DNA of 64,000 nucleotides, from contig NZ_CP047897.1 of the NCBI RefSeq assembly GCF_009913235.1, positions 3,037,001 to 3,101,000 on the forward strand. The letters run 5' to 3'. The position numbers and the translations under genes are program-made. Below, piece by piece: positions 7,845 through 16,736 of the stretch (its first letter is position 1; each line of letters starts with the position of its first letter). The notes under the pieces are model-generated. The model was not told the origin of the DNA, did not search any database, and saw only the letters and a program-made list of their open reading frames with translations. The DNA comes from Nibribacter ruber (GTDB lineage Bacteria; Bacteroidota; Bacteroidia; Cytophagales; Hymenobacteraceae).

Positions 7845-7884
7845 GTGTTCACCAGCGGACACTTTTTTGTTCAACGCCGGACAC
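7845..7884. promoter_or_regulatory. Tandem 18-bp dyads, probable enhancer sites of the sigma-54 regulator
   Basis: Site A at 7845-7862 is GTGTTC-N6-GGACAC; site B at 7867-7884 is TTGTTC-N6-GGACAC; the spacer is 4 bp. Length, spacing and core bases match the pair at 2397-2436. The dyads lie about 80 bp upstream of a TGGCAC element, a typical enhancer position. Confidence 0.65.
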
Positions 7885-7946
7885 ATCCTGTAGCTTATTT
7901 TGTACATTCACCTTGCCAGCAGGCATATAGGGTATTTTCTATCTTC

Positions 7947-7962
7947 TGGCACAGTTTAGGTG
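7947..7962 (+). promoter_or_regulatory. Weak sigma-54-like promoter of the response regulator gene
   Basis: TGGCACAGTTTAGGTG aligns with TGGCACAGCTATTGGA before the HlyD gene. The -24 half is perfect; the -12 half departs from TTGC. Its distances to the dyads and to the start codon are similar at both loci (46 and 53 bp to the start). Confidence 0.4.
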
Positions 7963-7992
7963 TAGCATCCAGTAAACTCAACCCAGACCGCC

Positions 7993-9375
7993 GTGCAACC
8001 AACCTTAGGCAAAATCCTGATTATAGATGACAACGAGGACGTGCTGTTCTCGGCTAAGATGCTTTTGAAAAAGCACGCCCAGCAGGTGCTCATTGAGAAA
8101 GACCCGCGCAAGATTCCGTTCCTGCTCAATCATGATACCTATGACCTGATTCTGCTGGACATGAACTTCACCGAGGACATTTCCAGTGGCAACGAAGGCT
8201 TCTTCTGGCTCAAGGAGATTCTGGCCCGCGACCCCAGCGCCGTGGTGATTATGATTACCGCCTTCGGGGATGTGGAAATGGCGGTGCGGGCATTGAAAGA
8301 AGGCGCCACGGATTTTGTGCTCAAGCCCTGGCAGAACGAAAAACTGATTGCCACGCTCACGTCAGCTTCTCGGCTTAAAAGCTCCTACAAAGAAATCTCC
8401 TCGCTCAAGAAAACCAACTCGGCGCTGGCGTCTCAATTGAACCAGAATGTAGACTTGGTGACCGGTAAAAGCCCGGCCATGCAACAGCTCTTGCACCTCA
8501 TGCACCGCGTGGCCAAAACCGATGCGGATGTGTTACTCCTGGGGGAAAACGGAACCGGGAAAGAAGTCATCGCCCGCGCTTTGCACCAAGAATCGGCCCG
8601 CGCTGATAAAGTGTTTATTACCGTAGACATGGGCGCCGTCACTGAGACCCTGTTTGAAAGCGAGTTGTTCGGGCATAAGAAAGGCGCGTTCACAGATGCC
8701 AAGGAAGACCGCGTAGGCCGTTTTGAAATGGCGAACGGCGGTACCTTGTTCCTGGACGAAATTGGTAACCTGTCCATGGCCATGCAAGCCAAACTGCTCA
8801 CCGTCCTGCAACGCCGTGAGGTGATTCGCGTGGGCACCGGTCAGCCTATTCCCATAGATGTGCGTTTGATTTGTGCGACCAACATGCCTTTGCAGCAGAT
8901 GGTGGCGCAGGGGCAGTTCAGGCAAGACTTGCTGTACCGCATCAATACCATTGAACTTCATTTACCACCCCTGCGCAACCGCTTAGAGGATTTGCCATTA
9001 CTGGTAGAACATTTCCTGCAACGCTACGCCCAGAAGTACAAGCAACCGGCCAAGTCGGTGTCAGAGTCGGCGCTGGATAGGCTCAAGCGCTATGATTGGC
9101 CCGGCAACATCCGCGAGCTGGAGCACGTGCTGGAGCGGGCCTCCATCATTTCAGAGAATCACGTGTTGCAACCCCAGGATTTCTTCTTCTTGCAGGTTCA
9201 ACAGCAGGCGCTACATTCAAATACGGCCTCCCAAACGCATAACTTGGACGAGATGGAGAAAGCCACCGTGGTCAAGGCCATGAGTAAATACGACGGCAAT
9301 ATCTCCAAGGCGGCCAAGGAGCTAGGTTTGTCACGCGCCTCTCTCTATAGAAGACTGGAGAAGTATGGGCTTTAG
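7993..9375 (+). CDS. Sigma-54-dependent response regulator (NtrC family)
   Basis: 460 residues. The receiver (about 1-125) has the acidic pair D12-D13 and phospho-acceptor D56 in LILLDMNF. The AAA+ domain has Walker A GENGTGKE at 184-191, the sigma-54 contact loop GAFTDA at 231-236 (Asp where GAFTGA is usual) and an R-finger region ATNMPLQQMVAQGQFRQDL. A Fis-type helix-turn-helix ends the protein (NISKAAKELGLSRASLYRRL). The start is GTG. It overlaps the downstream histidine kinase by 11 bp. The matching upstream dyads suggest autoregulation and control of the HlyD operon. The stimulus is unknown; the regulated adaptor points to an envelope signal. Confidence 0.95.
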   Translation: MQPTLGKILIIDDNEDVLFSAKMLLKKHAQQVLIEKDPRKIPFLLNHDTYDLILLDMNFTEDISSGNEGFFWLKEILARDPSAVVIMITAFGDVEMAVRALKEGATDFVLKPWQNEKLIATLTSASRLKSSYKEISSLKKTNSALASQLNQNVDLVTGKSPAMQQLLHLMHRVAKTDADVLLLGENGTGKEVIARALHQESARADKVFITVDMGAVTETLFESELFGHKKGAFTDAKEDRVGRFEMANGGTLFLDEIGNLSMAMQAKLLTVLQRREVIRVGTGQPIPIDVRLICATNMPLQQMVAQGQFRQDLLYRINTIELHLPPLRNRLEDLPLLVEHFLQRYAQKYKQPAKSVSESALDRLKRYDWPGNIRELEHVLERASIISENHVLQPQDFFFLQVQQQALHSNTASQTHNLDEMEKATVVKAMSKYDGNISKAAKELGLSRASLYRRLEKYGL

Positions 9376-10723
9376 GAACTTCCGGTTTCAGATAGTAGTG
9401 CGCGTGCTGTTGCTTGTGGCCACCGTGTTTGTGTTCTTCAAAATAGGGTTTAACGCAACGCTGGTCAGTACGCAAATCTTTGTGGGCCTTTTGATTTCCG
9501 GACAGACCGTCGCACTCATCGTGTTCATGGAGCGCACTACCAACCGACTCATCAAGTTTCTAAACACCATCAAGTATGATGATTTCACCGAGGTCTTCAC
9601 TAGCAGGGGCGAGGGCGAGAAGTTTGACGAGCTGTACAAAAGCTACAATGAGGTCATCAAGAAATTCAAAGACATCCGCTCAGAGAAAGAAGCCACCACG
9701 CACTACTTCCAGGCGGTGGTTCAGCACATTGGCATCGGCATTCTCACCTTCAAGAAATCCGGTGAAGTACAGCTCATGAACAACGCGGCCAAGTGTTTAT
9801 TGCAAGTGCCCAGGCTGGAGCAAATAGAACATCTGCGTGCGGTTTCTCCGCAGTTGGTAGAGCAACTTCTTACCCTCCCCGCCGGACAAAGCGCCGTGCT
9901 TAAACTGCCGCACGGCAAAGAGCGTGTGCCCGTTTCTCTATATGCTGTGGATTTAGTCCTGCGTGGCGAGGACTTTCGGTTGGTCTCCATCCAGAATATT
10001 CAGCGCGAACTGGAGGACAAGGAGATGGAAGCCTGGCAGAACCTCATTCGCGTGCTCACCCATGAAATCATGAACTCGGTGACGCCCATCGCCTCTCTGG
10101 CCGGGAGCGTGGCCGCCGATGTGCAGGACTACCTGGAGGCCCAGCCTGGCACTCAAATCTGCTTGGAGCGCGAAGAAACCGAAGACATGGGCTTGGCTCT
10201 GCAAACTATTGAAAAACGCAGTCAGGGCTTGGTACGCTTTGTCAACGACTTTAGAAGCCTAGCCCGCGTGCCCACGCCCAAAAAGCAATTATTCTCTGTG
10301 GAGGAAATGCTCAAACAGTTGCAGTTGCTGTTTCAAGAAGAAGTAGCGCATGAAAACATTCTGTTCATTGTGAACTGCCGGCCAGCTTCCTTAACCGTCC
10401 TAGCCGACCGCGAACTGTTGGAGCAAGTGCTCATTAACCTGGTGCGCAACGCCATTCATGCCCTGGCAGACCAGCCTAACAAGACGCTGCAACTAGAAGC
10501 CTTTCAAGACGAGGACAGCCGCACGGTCTTACAGGTCTCAGATAATGGCACGGGTATTTCTGAAGAGGCGCAAGAGCAGATTTTCCTGCCGTTTTATACC
10601 ACCAAGCCCACCGGATCGGGCATTGGATTGAGCTTGTCTAAGCAGATTATGCGGTTGCACAAAGGGTCTTTGTCGGTGAGTTCAGAGTTGAGCAAGGGCA
10701 CTACGTTTACGCTTCGTTTTTAA
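9365..10723 (+). CDS. Sensor histidine kinase paired with the sigma-54 regulator
   Basis: 452-residue membrane kinase. Two membrane segments at about residues 8-27 and 33-55 are joined by a very short loop, so any sensing domain must be cytoplasmic or intramembrane. A PAS-like region follows (FQAVVQHIGIGILTF), then the DHp helix with H233 in LTHEIMNSVTPI, and HATPase boxes (NLVRNAIHAL, VSDNGTGIS, GSGIGLSLSKQIM). Its ATG lies inside the regulator gene, indicating translational coupling. The last residues RF and the stop are encoded by the left arm of a PR1 repeat, which has probably replaced the original C-terminus. Confidence 0.94.
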   Translation: MGFRNFRFQIVVRVLLLVATVFVFFKIGFNATLVSTQIFVGLLISGQTVALIVFMERTTNRLIKFLNTIKYDDFTEVFTSRGEGEKFDELYKSYNEVIKKFKDIRSEKEATTHYFQAVVQHIGIGILTFKKSGEVQLMNNAAKCLLQVPRLEQIEHLRAVSPQLVEQLLTLPAGQSAVLKLPHGKERVPVSLYAVDLVLRGEDFRLVSIQNIQRELEDKEMEAWQNLIRVLTHEIMNSVTPIASLAGSVAADVQDYLEAQPGTQICLEREETEDMGLALQTIEKRSQGLVRFVNDFRSLARVPTPKKQLFSVEEMLKQLQLLFQEEVAHENILFIVNCRPASLTVLADRELLEQVLINLVRNAIHALADQPNKTLQLEAFQDEDSRTVLQVSDNGTGISEEAQEQIFLPFYTTKPTGSGIGLSLSKQIMRLHKGSLSVSSELSKGTTFTLRF

Positions 10724-10752
10724 GCTGTTTTCCAGGAAATAGGCTAAAAACG
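10715..10752. repeat. PR1 palindromic repeat overlapping the kinase stop codon
   Basis: 38 bp, CGTTTTTAAGCTG to AGGCTAAAAACG. Its first nine bases code for Arg-Phe-stop of the histidine kinase. Confidence 0.94.
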
Positions 10753-10847
10753 ATGCTTCCTGCTTCTGGTATTTTATTTTCAAGGACAATACCTGTTCAC
10801 GTTTGCACAGCGCCCGTTTCAAGCAGCAAGTGGACGGAATGATCAGG

Positions 10848-10885
10848 CGTTTTTAGGCACTTTTTGTTAAAATAGGTTAAAAACG
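10848..10885. repeat. PR1 palindromic repeat (degenerate)
   Basis: 38 bp, CGTTTTTAGGCAC to AGGTTAAAAACG. The inner stem has decayed but the length is kept. It is the second copy in a 166-bp gap. Confidence 0.88.
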
Positions 10886-10934
10886 ACAAATGTTGTCAAT
10901 GGCACATTATCTTAGGGAGATAATACATAGCCTC

Positions 10935-12197
10935 ATGTTTCCTTTCTCTCGTCTAGGTGTAGCCTGTCTGTTGTGGGTTTCGGTTCTAGTTGGTTTGCCT
11001 GGTAAAAGTCTTGCGCAAGGCACAGGAACTGTCATAGGCAGCACGGTTGACACCGAGGCCAACCAGCCGCTGGGGTTTGCCACGGTCTTCATTGCGCAGA
11101 CTACCTATGGCACTATGGCCGCAGAGAACGGCAGCTTTAAACTACCTAACCTTCCGGCGGGCAAGCATGAGCTGGTAGTGTCCTATCTTGGCTATGAGAC
11201 CGTAACCTATGCGTTCACGCTGCAGCCGGGCCAGGAGCTGAAAATCAAAGTAGGCCTTACGCCCAAACCCAACGCTCTGCAGGAAGTGGTCATCACCAAA
11301 GACCCGCATTGGCGAGAAAACTACGCGGTGTTTGTGAAGCATTTTCTGGGCAATTCGGTGCTGGCGAAGAAAGCACGCATTTTAAACTCAGAAGCTTTGT
11401 ATTTTGAGTACATCCCTGCCACCAACGTCCTCACCGCCGAGGCCTCAGAAGCCCTCATCATTGAAAACAAGGAACTGGGCTACAAGCTGCACTTTCTGCT
11501 AAAAGAGTTTAGAGCAGATTTCAAGAACCAAAAAATCTTCCATGCCGGCTACCCCAGGTTTGAGCCCATGGTGGCAAAAAACGAAGGCCAGCGAAAGCGT
11601 TGGGAGAAAGCGCGCTTAGCGGCGTACAATGGATCTGTCATGCATTTTGTAAGAGCCTTACACACCAAGACCTTGAGGCAGGAGGGCTTTAGCGTGCGCC
11701 GCCTGCAACGTTTGCCCAACCCTGACCGGCTGCCAGAGGCGCAGATACAGGCCGGCCTGAAACGCTGGCGACCCAAAGGCAGAATTGCCATTGTGCAAAG
11801 TTCTTCCAACGCCCAAACCCAGGATAGTCTCAATTACTGGTTCCAAATGTCTAGGGTAGACAAAATAATGGAAGTGGTGCACAATGACCTGGTACCCTAT
11901 GAGAACATGGTGCAGAGAGAGGCCGGCAGCAATCTGCTCCTGCTTCATTTCCAGGATTTTCTGCAAGTGGTGTACACGGGTGAGAAGGAGGAGCCGGAAT
12001 ATTTAGAGTCGCGCCCGTTTATGCCCAACCGTAAACCCTCTTTTCAGACATCGGTGCTTTCACTCTTGGAGCCCTTCACGTACCTGGAGCCCAAGGGCAT
12101 GATCCTCAATCCTTATTCGTTCCTGGTGGAAGGGTACTGGGGCTGGGAGAAACTAGCCGAGATGCTGCCCCTGGACTATGCGCCTGTAAGCGAGTAA
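10935..12197 (+). CDS. Secreted CarboxypepD_reg-like domain protein
   Basis: Exported protein with a signal peptide (LGVACLLWVSVLVGLPGKSLAQ) followed by a carboxypeptidase-regulatory-like beta-sandwich at about residues 30-115 (GTVIGSTVDTEANQPLGFATVFI to SYLGYETVTY). The remaining 300 residues are a Bacteroidota family without a known function; no TonB plug or barrel follows, so it is not a SusC porin. The ATG at 10935 places the signal peptide at the N-terminus; an in-frame ATG at 10890 would add 15 residues and start 5 bp after a PR1 repeat. It probably sits in the periplasm or outer membrane. A hairpin terminator follows at 12305. Confidence 0.85.
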   Translation: MFPFSRLGVACLLWVSVLVGLPGKSLAQGTGTVIGSTVDTEANQPLGFATVFIAQTTYGTMAAENGSFKLPNLPAGKHELVVSYLGYETVTYAFTLQPGQELKIKVGLTPKPNALQEVVITKDPHWRENYAVFVKHFLGNSVLAKKARILNSEALYFEYIPATNVLTAEASEALIIENKELGYKLHFLLKEFRADFKNQKIFHAGYPRFEPMVAKNEGQRKRWEKARLAAYNGSVMHFVRALHTKTLRQEGFSVRRLQRLPNPDRLPEAQIQAGLKRWRPKGRIAIVQSSSNAQTQDSLNYWFQMSRVDKIMEVVHNDLVPYENMVQREAGSNLLLLHFQDFLQVVYTGEKEEPEYLESRPFMPNRKPSFQTSVLSLLEPFTYLEPKGMILNPYSFLVEGYWGWEKLAEMLPLDYAPVSE

Positions 12198-12304
12198 GTA
12201 CGGAGAAACAGATAATGCATTTTACGGGAGACTGCTAAACGATATCCTGTCTATTTTATTTTGCCATAGGTTGGGATTCTGTTATTGATTTTCCTTAATT
12301 TTAT

Positions 12305-12334
12305 TGGAGTTTCTGAAAAGGGACTCCATTTTTT
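12305..12334 (+). terminator. Rho-independent terminator after the CarboxypepD_reg gene
   Basis: Stem TGGAGT / ACTCCA around a 12-base loop, followed by a T run (ATTTTTTAT). It lies in the 311-bp gap 12198-12508, in which I see no gene and no clear promoter. Confidence 0.6.
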
Positions 12335-12508
12335 ATGTACCGGGTGCTCCGCAGCCCTCCGCTTCTGTCTTACTTCCCTTCCTTCGCCTGGCCTCTTCCC
12401 CTGAAGCACGCTAGCCTAAAAACTTACTAAATATTCTATTCAATGGGCTTCTGGGCAGTTTCTGCCGTGGCCAGATTTATATTAATTTTCTTCTATATTT
12501 TTTAAAGC

Positions 12509-14482
12509 ATGCACAGTTCTATACTTTCTTGGGCTAAACTCACCTTATTGTTAGCCGTTTTTCTTGTGAGTCTTTCTGCCGCCGCCCAGCCGGTGCCCGT
12601 CAAGTTTGGGGAGGTGACCCCAGAGGAAGTAAAAATGAAAGTCTATGAAAAGGACACTGCCGCCGCGGCTGTGGTGCTGGTAGACTTCGGGGATTCTTAC
12701 TTCACGTTTGTGGGAGGGGAGTTCAAACTGGTGTTTCAGAGAACCCTTCGCCTGAAGATTCTTAAAAAAGCCGGCTATGACCGGGCCAACATAGAGATAC
12801 CCTACCTGTACGGCAACTCCTCTGCCAAAGAATTTGTGACCCGGGTAAAAGCCACCACCTACAACTGGGAGAACGGCACCGTGGTGGCCACGCCCCTGGA
12901 CAGCAAATCCATCTTGGACGAAAAGAAGCACGACCACCTGTATGTAAAGAAGCTAGCCTTGCCAGCCGTCAAGGAAGGCTCCCTGTTGGACATCACCTAC
13001 ACGGTCAACTCAGACTTCTTCATGAAGTTCAATGACTGGACGTTTCAAGAGTCCATTCCTACGGCGCACAGTGAGTACAGAGCCGCCATCCCAGAATACT
13101 TTGAATACAAGCAGTACGTACAGGGGCATGAACCCATGCAGGTGAGAGAGTCCAAGAAAGGCAACATGAAACACGGCACCGCCACCACCAATGAGTACCG
13201 GTGGGTCATGAAAGACGTGCCGGCGCTGGTCTCTGAGGCCTATATTACCACCGTGGCAGACCACGTTTCCAGAATAGAGTTTGAGCTGGAGTGGATAAAG
13301 ATTCCTGGCAGCCGGCACCAGCAGGTATCGGGTTCGTGGGGCAGCTTTACCAAAAGCCTGATCAATGAAGAGAACTTTGGGGGCCAGTTGGGCAAGGCAG
13401 GCTTTCTGAAGGCAGAAGTGGCTTCTTTTGCTTCCATCAAGGACACCATGGAGCGGGTGAACACCATTTATAACTTTGTGAAAGACCGCATTGAATGGAA
13501 CAAGAGCACGGGCATTCTGGCCAGCAACAGCCTGCGCAAAACCTATGACAGCAAAACCGGAAGCGCCGCCGACATCAATCTGCTCCTGATTGCCTTGCTC
13601 AAAGAAGCCGGAGTAGAGGCCTGGCCCGTAGTGCTCAGCACGCGTGACAACGGCCACATTCCGCAGCACTCGCCCCTGATCAGTAGGTTCAACTACGTGG
13701 TGGGAAGTGTAGTGGTAGGCGGGAAGACCTTGCTGATGGATGCTACAGACCCCATGCGCCCCTTGGGTTTACTGCCTCAGAACTGCTTAAATGGAAAAGG
13801 CTGGCAGGTAACAACCGGCGGCGGCGAGTGGATTCCTCTGCAAACCGGAGACAAAACCATGGAAGCCTTTAGCGCAGACCTGCACGTGCTGCCCAACGGC
13901 ACCCTGCGCGGAACGGTAAGAGAGTCGTCCAGCGGCTACGCTGGATTTAACCAGAGACGCACGGTGAAAGACATGGGAGAGCCCAAGTACCTGGAGGCGT
14001 TCACCAACAGCCAGAGCAACTTTACGCGCAAGAAGCCCGTGGTGCAAAACCTTCAGGAGCTAAGACAGCCTTTCAACCTAGAGTATGAGGTCTTAAACGA
14101 GGGAGGCGCCCAGGCCAAGGACATCATCTACCTGCATCCCATGGCACTAAAGACGCCGGCAGACAACCCCTTTAAACTGCAGGAGCGCAAATATCCGGTA
14201 GACTTTGCCTTTGCCAAAGAAGAAGTCTTTATGTGCTCTTTCACCATTCCAGAGGGTTATGTGGTAGAGGAACTGCCCAAGAGCGCGGTGATTTCTCTGC
14301 CAGAGAACAAGGGCAAGTTCACCTACATGCTGCAGGCCCAGGGAAACAAAGTGCAGGTAATTAGCAAGGTGGTCATCTCCAATCCTGTGTTTTATGCCCA
14401 GGAGTATGCTTTCCTGAAGCAGTTCTACGCCCAGATACTGGCCAAGCAGGCAGAGCAGATTGTGCTCAGAAAGAAAAGCTAA
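12509..14482 (+). CDS. Secreted DUF3857 / transglutaminase-like protein, predicted inactive (paralog 1)
   Basis: 657 residues with a signal peptide ending SAAAQ. A DUF3857 beta-rich domain (about 50-260) is followed by a transglutaminase-like domain (about 320-420). Where active members have GDC, this protein has GSA: the catalytic Cys position is Ala353, and the His position in FNHV is Tyr396 (FNYVV); the Asp-containing strand LLMDATDP is kept. The fold is therefore probably a binding module, not a protease or transglutaminase. A C-terminal beta domain ends in a KQAEQIVLRKKS-type tail shared by the paralogs at 14663, 18767 and 20906. Periplasmic or cell-surface. First of five tandem genes. 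Confidence 0.88.
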   Translation: MHSSILSWAKLTLLLAVFLVSLSAAAQPVPVKFGEVTPEEVKMKVYEKDTAAAAVVLVDFGDSYFTFVGGEFKLVFQRTLRLKILKKAGYDRANIEIPYLYGNSSAKEFVTRVKATTYNWENGTVVATPLDSKSILDEKKHDHLYVKKLALPAVKEGSLLDITYTVNSDFFMKFNDWTFQESIPTAHSEYRAAIPEYFEYKQYVQGHEPMQVRESKKGNMKHGTATTNEYRWVMKDVPALVSEAYITTVADHVSRIEFELEWIKIPGSRHQQVSGSWGSFTKSLINEENFGGQLGKAGFLKAEVASFASIKDTMERVNTIYNFVKDRIEWNKSTGILASNSLRKTYDSKTGSAADINLLLIALLKEAGVEAWPVVLSTRDNGHIPQHSPLISRFNYVVGSVVVGGKTLLMDATDPMRPLGLLPQNCLNGKGWQVTTGGGEWIPLQTGDKTMEAFSADLHVLPNGTLRGTVRESSSGYAGFNQRRTVKDMGEPKYLEAFTNSQSNFTRKKPVVQNLQELRQPFNLEYEVLNEGGAQAKDIIYLHPMALKTPADNPFKLQERKYPVDFAFAKEEVFMCSFTIPEGYVVEELPKSAVISLPENKGKFTYMLQAQGNKVQVISKVVISNPVFYAQEYAFLKQFYAQILAKQAEQIVLRKKS

Positions 14483-14662
14483 GATGAATGGCCCTTTAGC
14501 ATGGGCATCCATTTTTCTGCTTCAAATAAGGAGCCTTGCTCTTATAGGCGCTTCCATAAAAAAATATGCCCCTTTACATTAACCATTTTATTTTTCATGT
14601 TATAAATCAACTGTTTGGCTTTTAAACCAATACCGTTTACCATTCTATCTAAACCCTCTAGT

Positions 14663-16705
14663 ATGCATAACCCTACCCGCTTGCCTTTAAAGGGCATGTT
14701 GCTGGTGCTTTGCTTGCTGGGTAGTTTCCTGGCCATGGCCCAGGACGCCCCAGTTAAATATGGCAAAGTGTCTGAAGAAGAAGTCAAGATGAAGGTCTAT
14801 GACAAAGACACCGCCGCCGCTGCCGTGATCCTGGCAGACTACGGCCGCTCTTTCTTTACCGTGGTCAATAATGACATGAAGCTCAATTTTGAGCGAACCA
14901 TGCGCATAAAAGTCCTGAAGAAGGCGGGCTATGAGTGGGCAAACGTAACGGTGCCCTTTTACCAGCAGAGTTCTAGTAGCAAAGAAGCGGTCACCAACAT
15001 CAAAGCCACCACCTACAACCTGGAGAACGGGCAGGTGGTGAAGGTGAAGATGGAGAACAATGCCATCTTTGAGGAAAAAGAAAGCGAGCATTGGTACAAC
15101 AAGAAGTTTACCTTGCCAGCGGTCAAGGAAGGATCTGTGTTGGAGGTGTCTTACATGGTAAGTTCAGAGTTCTTCTTCAACTTCAGAGACTGGACTTTCC
15201 AGAGCTCCGTTCCGGTAGTGCACAGTGAGTACCGGGCTTCCATCCCTGAGTTTTATGAGTACAAGAATTACCTGCAGGGGTATGAACCGCTCCTGGTGAA
15301 CGAGGTGTTGCCGGGCTCGGTTAATTTTACCTTTAGAACTGACGCTGAGGTGGGAGCTGGAATGAATGCCTCCAGAACCTCTGGTTACAATGAAACCTAT
15401 CCGGCTAAAACCATGAACCACCGGTGGGTGATGAAAGATCTGCCGGCCATTGCGCCAGAGTCTCATATCACCACCATTCGGGACTATATATCCAAGATTG
15501 AGTTTGAGCTGGAGTGGATAAGATACCCGCAACAGCTGCCTAAGCGCGTAGCAGGTAACTGGAATAAGCTCACTGAAGAATTCCTGCTGGAAGACCGTTT
15601 TGGCGCGCAATTGAACCGCACCGGCTACTTTAAAAATGAGGTGGCCGCCTTGCAATCTGTCAAAGACACGCTGGAGAAGGTAAGCGCCATCTACGACTAT
15701 GTGAAGAAGAACGTGAAGTGGAATGGCAGCGCCGGCGTGCTGGCTACCAACACCCTGCGCAAAGCCTTTGACACCAAATCTGGCAATGCCGCCGACATTA
15801 ACCTCATGCTGGTAGCCATGTTGCGTGAAGCTGGACTGGAGTCTTATCCTGTCGTGTTGAGCACGCGTGACCACGGCAGAGTGCCCACCCACGCGCCCAT
15901 GCTTAACAAGTTTAACTATGTGGTGGCATTTGTAAAAACACCTAAGGGCGATCTTTTAGTGGATGCAACTGATCCTTTTATGCCGCTGGGACAGATGCCT
16001 AAGCACTGCTTGAACGGGCAGGGCTGGTTGGTAGCCAAAGACCAGGGTTCTTGGATTCCATTGGTGCCTCAAGGCAGGTCTACTTCCTTGCTAAATGCAG
16101 AATTGCAAATCCTGCCAACAGGTGTCTTGAGCGGCAAGGTGCAGGAATCAAGCAGTGGGTTATTGGCTGTGAACATGCGCAATGCTGTGCACGAGACCGG
16201 CGAGGTCAAGTTCCTGGAGAACCTGGTCAGCGCTCAAAACCAATTTGAACGCAAGAAGCCTGTTCTAAAGGACTTTGCCCATGTGCAGAAACCTATTTCT
16301 CTGGAGTATGAGATTTCCAGCACCGGAGACGCTCAATCCAAAGACATCATCTACGTGAACCCCATGCTCCTCAAAGCCAGAGAGGAGAACCCGTTCAAAC
16401 ACACAGAGCGCAAGTATCCGGTTGACTTCGGGCACGGCAGTGAAGAAGTGTACGTGTGTAACTTCACCATTCCAGAAGGCTATGTGGTTGAAGAAATGCC
16501 CAAGGGCGTCATAATGGCCCTGCCAGAGAACGGCGGTAAGTTTACCTATATGCTACAGCAGAACGGCAACAAGGTGCAGGTGATGAGCAAGGTGACCATT
16601 TCGCGGCCTATCTTCTATGTGCAGGAATATGAGGCGCTCAAGCAGTTCTACGCGCAGATAGTAGCCAAGCACGCAGAACAGATTGTGCTTAAAAAGAAAA
16701 TCTAG
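14663..16705 (+). CDS. Secreted DUF3857 / transglutaminase-like protein, predicted inactive (paralog 2)
   Basis: 681 residues from the ATG at 14663, which starts directly at a signal peptide (MLLVLCLLGSFLAMAQ); an upstream in-frame TTG at 14615 would add 16 residues and is less likely. Same domain order as the gene at 12509: DUF3857, transglutaminase-like, C-terminal beta domain. The catalytic Cys position is Ala376 (GNAADIN) and the His position Tyr419 (FNYVV). It differs from paralog 1 by a longer loop after FTFRTDAEVG. It ends KHAEQIVLKKKI. A decayed half PR1 at 16709 follows the stop. Confidence 0.88.
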   Translation: MHNPTRLPLKGMLLVLCLLGSFLAMAQDAPVKYGKVSEEEVKMKVYDKDTAAAAVILADYGRSFFTVVNNDMKLNFERTMRIKVLKKAGYEWANVTVPFYQQSSSSKEAVTNIKATTYNLENGQVVKVKMENNAIFEEKESEHWYNKKFTLPAVKEGSVLEVSYMVSSEFFFNFRDWTFQSSVPVVHSEYRASIPEFYEYKNYLQGYEPLLVNEVLPGSVNFTFRTDAEVGAGMNASRTSGYNETYPAKTMNHRWVMKDLPAIAPESHITTIRDYISKIEFELEWIRYPQQLPKRVAGNWNKLTEEFLLEDRFGAQLNRTGYFKNEVAALQSVKDTLEKVSAIYDYVKKNVKWNGSAGVLATNTLRKAFDTKSGNAADINLMLVAMLREAGLESYPVVLSTRDHGRVPTHAPMLNKFNYVVAFVKTPKGDLLVDATDPFMPLGQMPKHCLNGQGWLVAKDQGSWIPLVPQGRSTSLLNAELQILPTGVLSGKVQESSSGLLAVNMRNAVHETGEVKFLENLVSAQNQFERKKPVLKDFAHVQKPISLEYEISSTGDAQSKDIIYVNPMLLKAREENPFKHTERKYPVDFGHGSEEVYVCNFTIPEGYVVEEMPKGVIMALPENGGKFTYMLQQNGNKVQVMSKVTISRPIFYVQEYEALKQFYAQIVAKHAEQIVLKKKI

Positions 16706-16708
16706 AAC

Positions 16709-16736
16709 CGTTTTTAGGGCATTTCCCCGGAATTTA
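16709..16736. repeat. Half PR1 repeat between two DUF3857 genes
   Basis: CGTTTTTAGGGCATTTCCCC matches the left arm of PR1, but no right arm follows; the ATG of the next gene begins where it should be. Probably a truncated copy. Confidence 0.5.

Noticed and set aside
13010-13669. Long minus-strand ORF inside the DUF3857 gene at 12509 (similar at 15164-15892)
   Set aside because: Shadow of the real coding strand with no recognisable protein features.
16709-16735. PR1 half site as a terminator between DUF3857 genes
   Set aside because: No complementary right arm is present before the next start codon.
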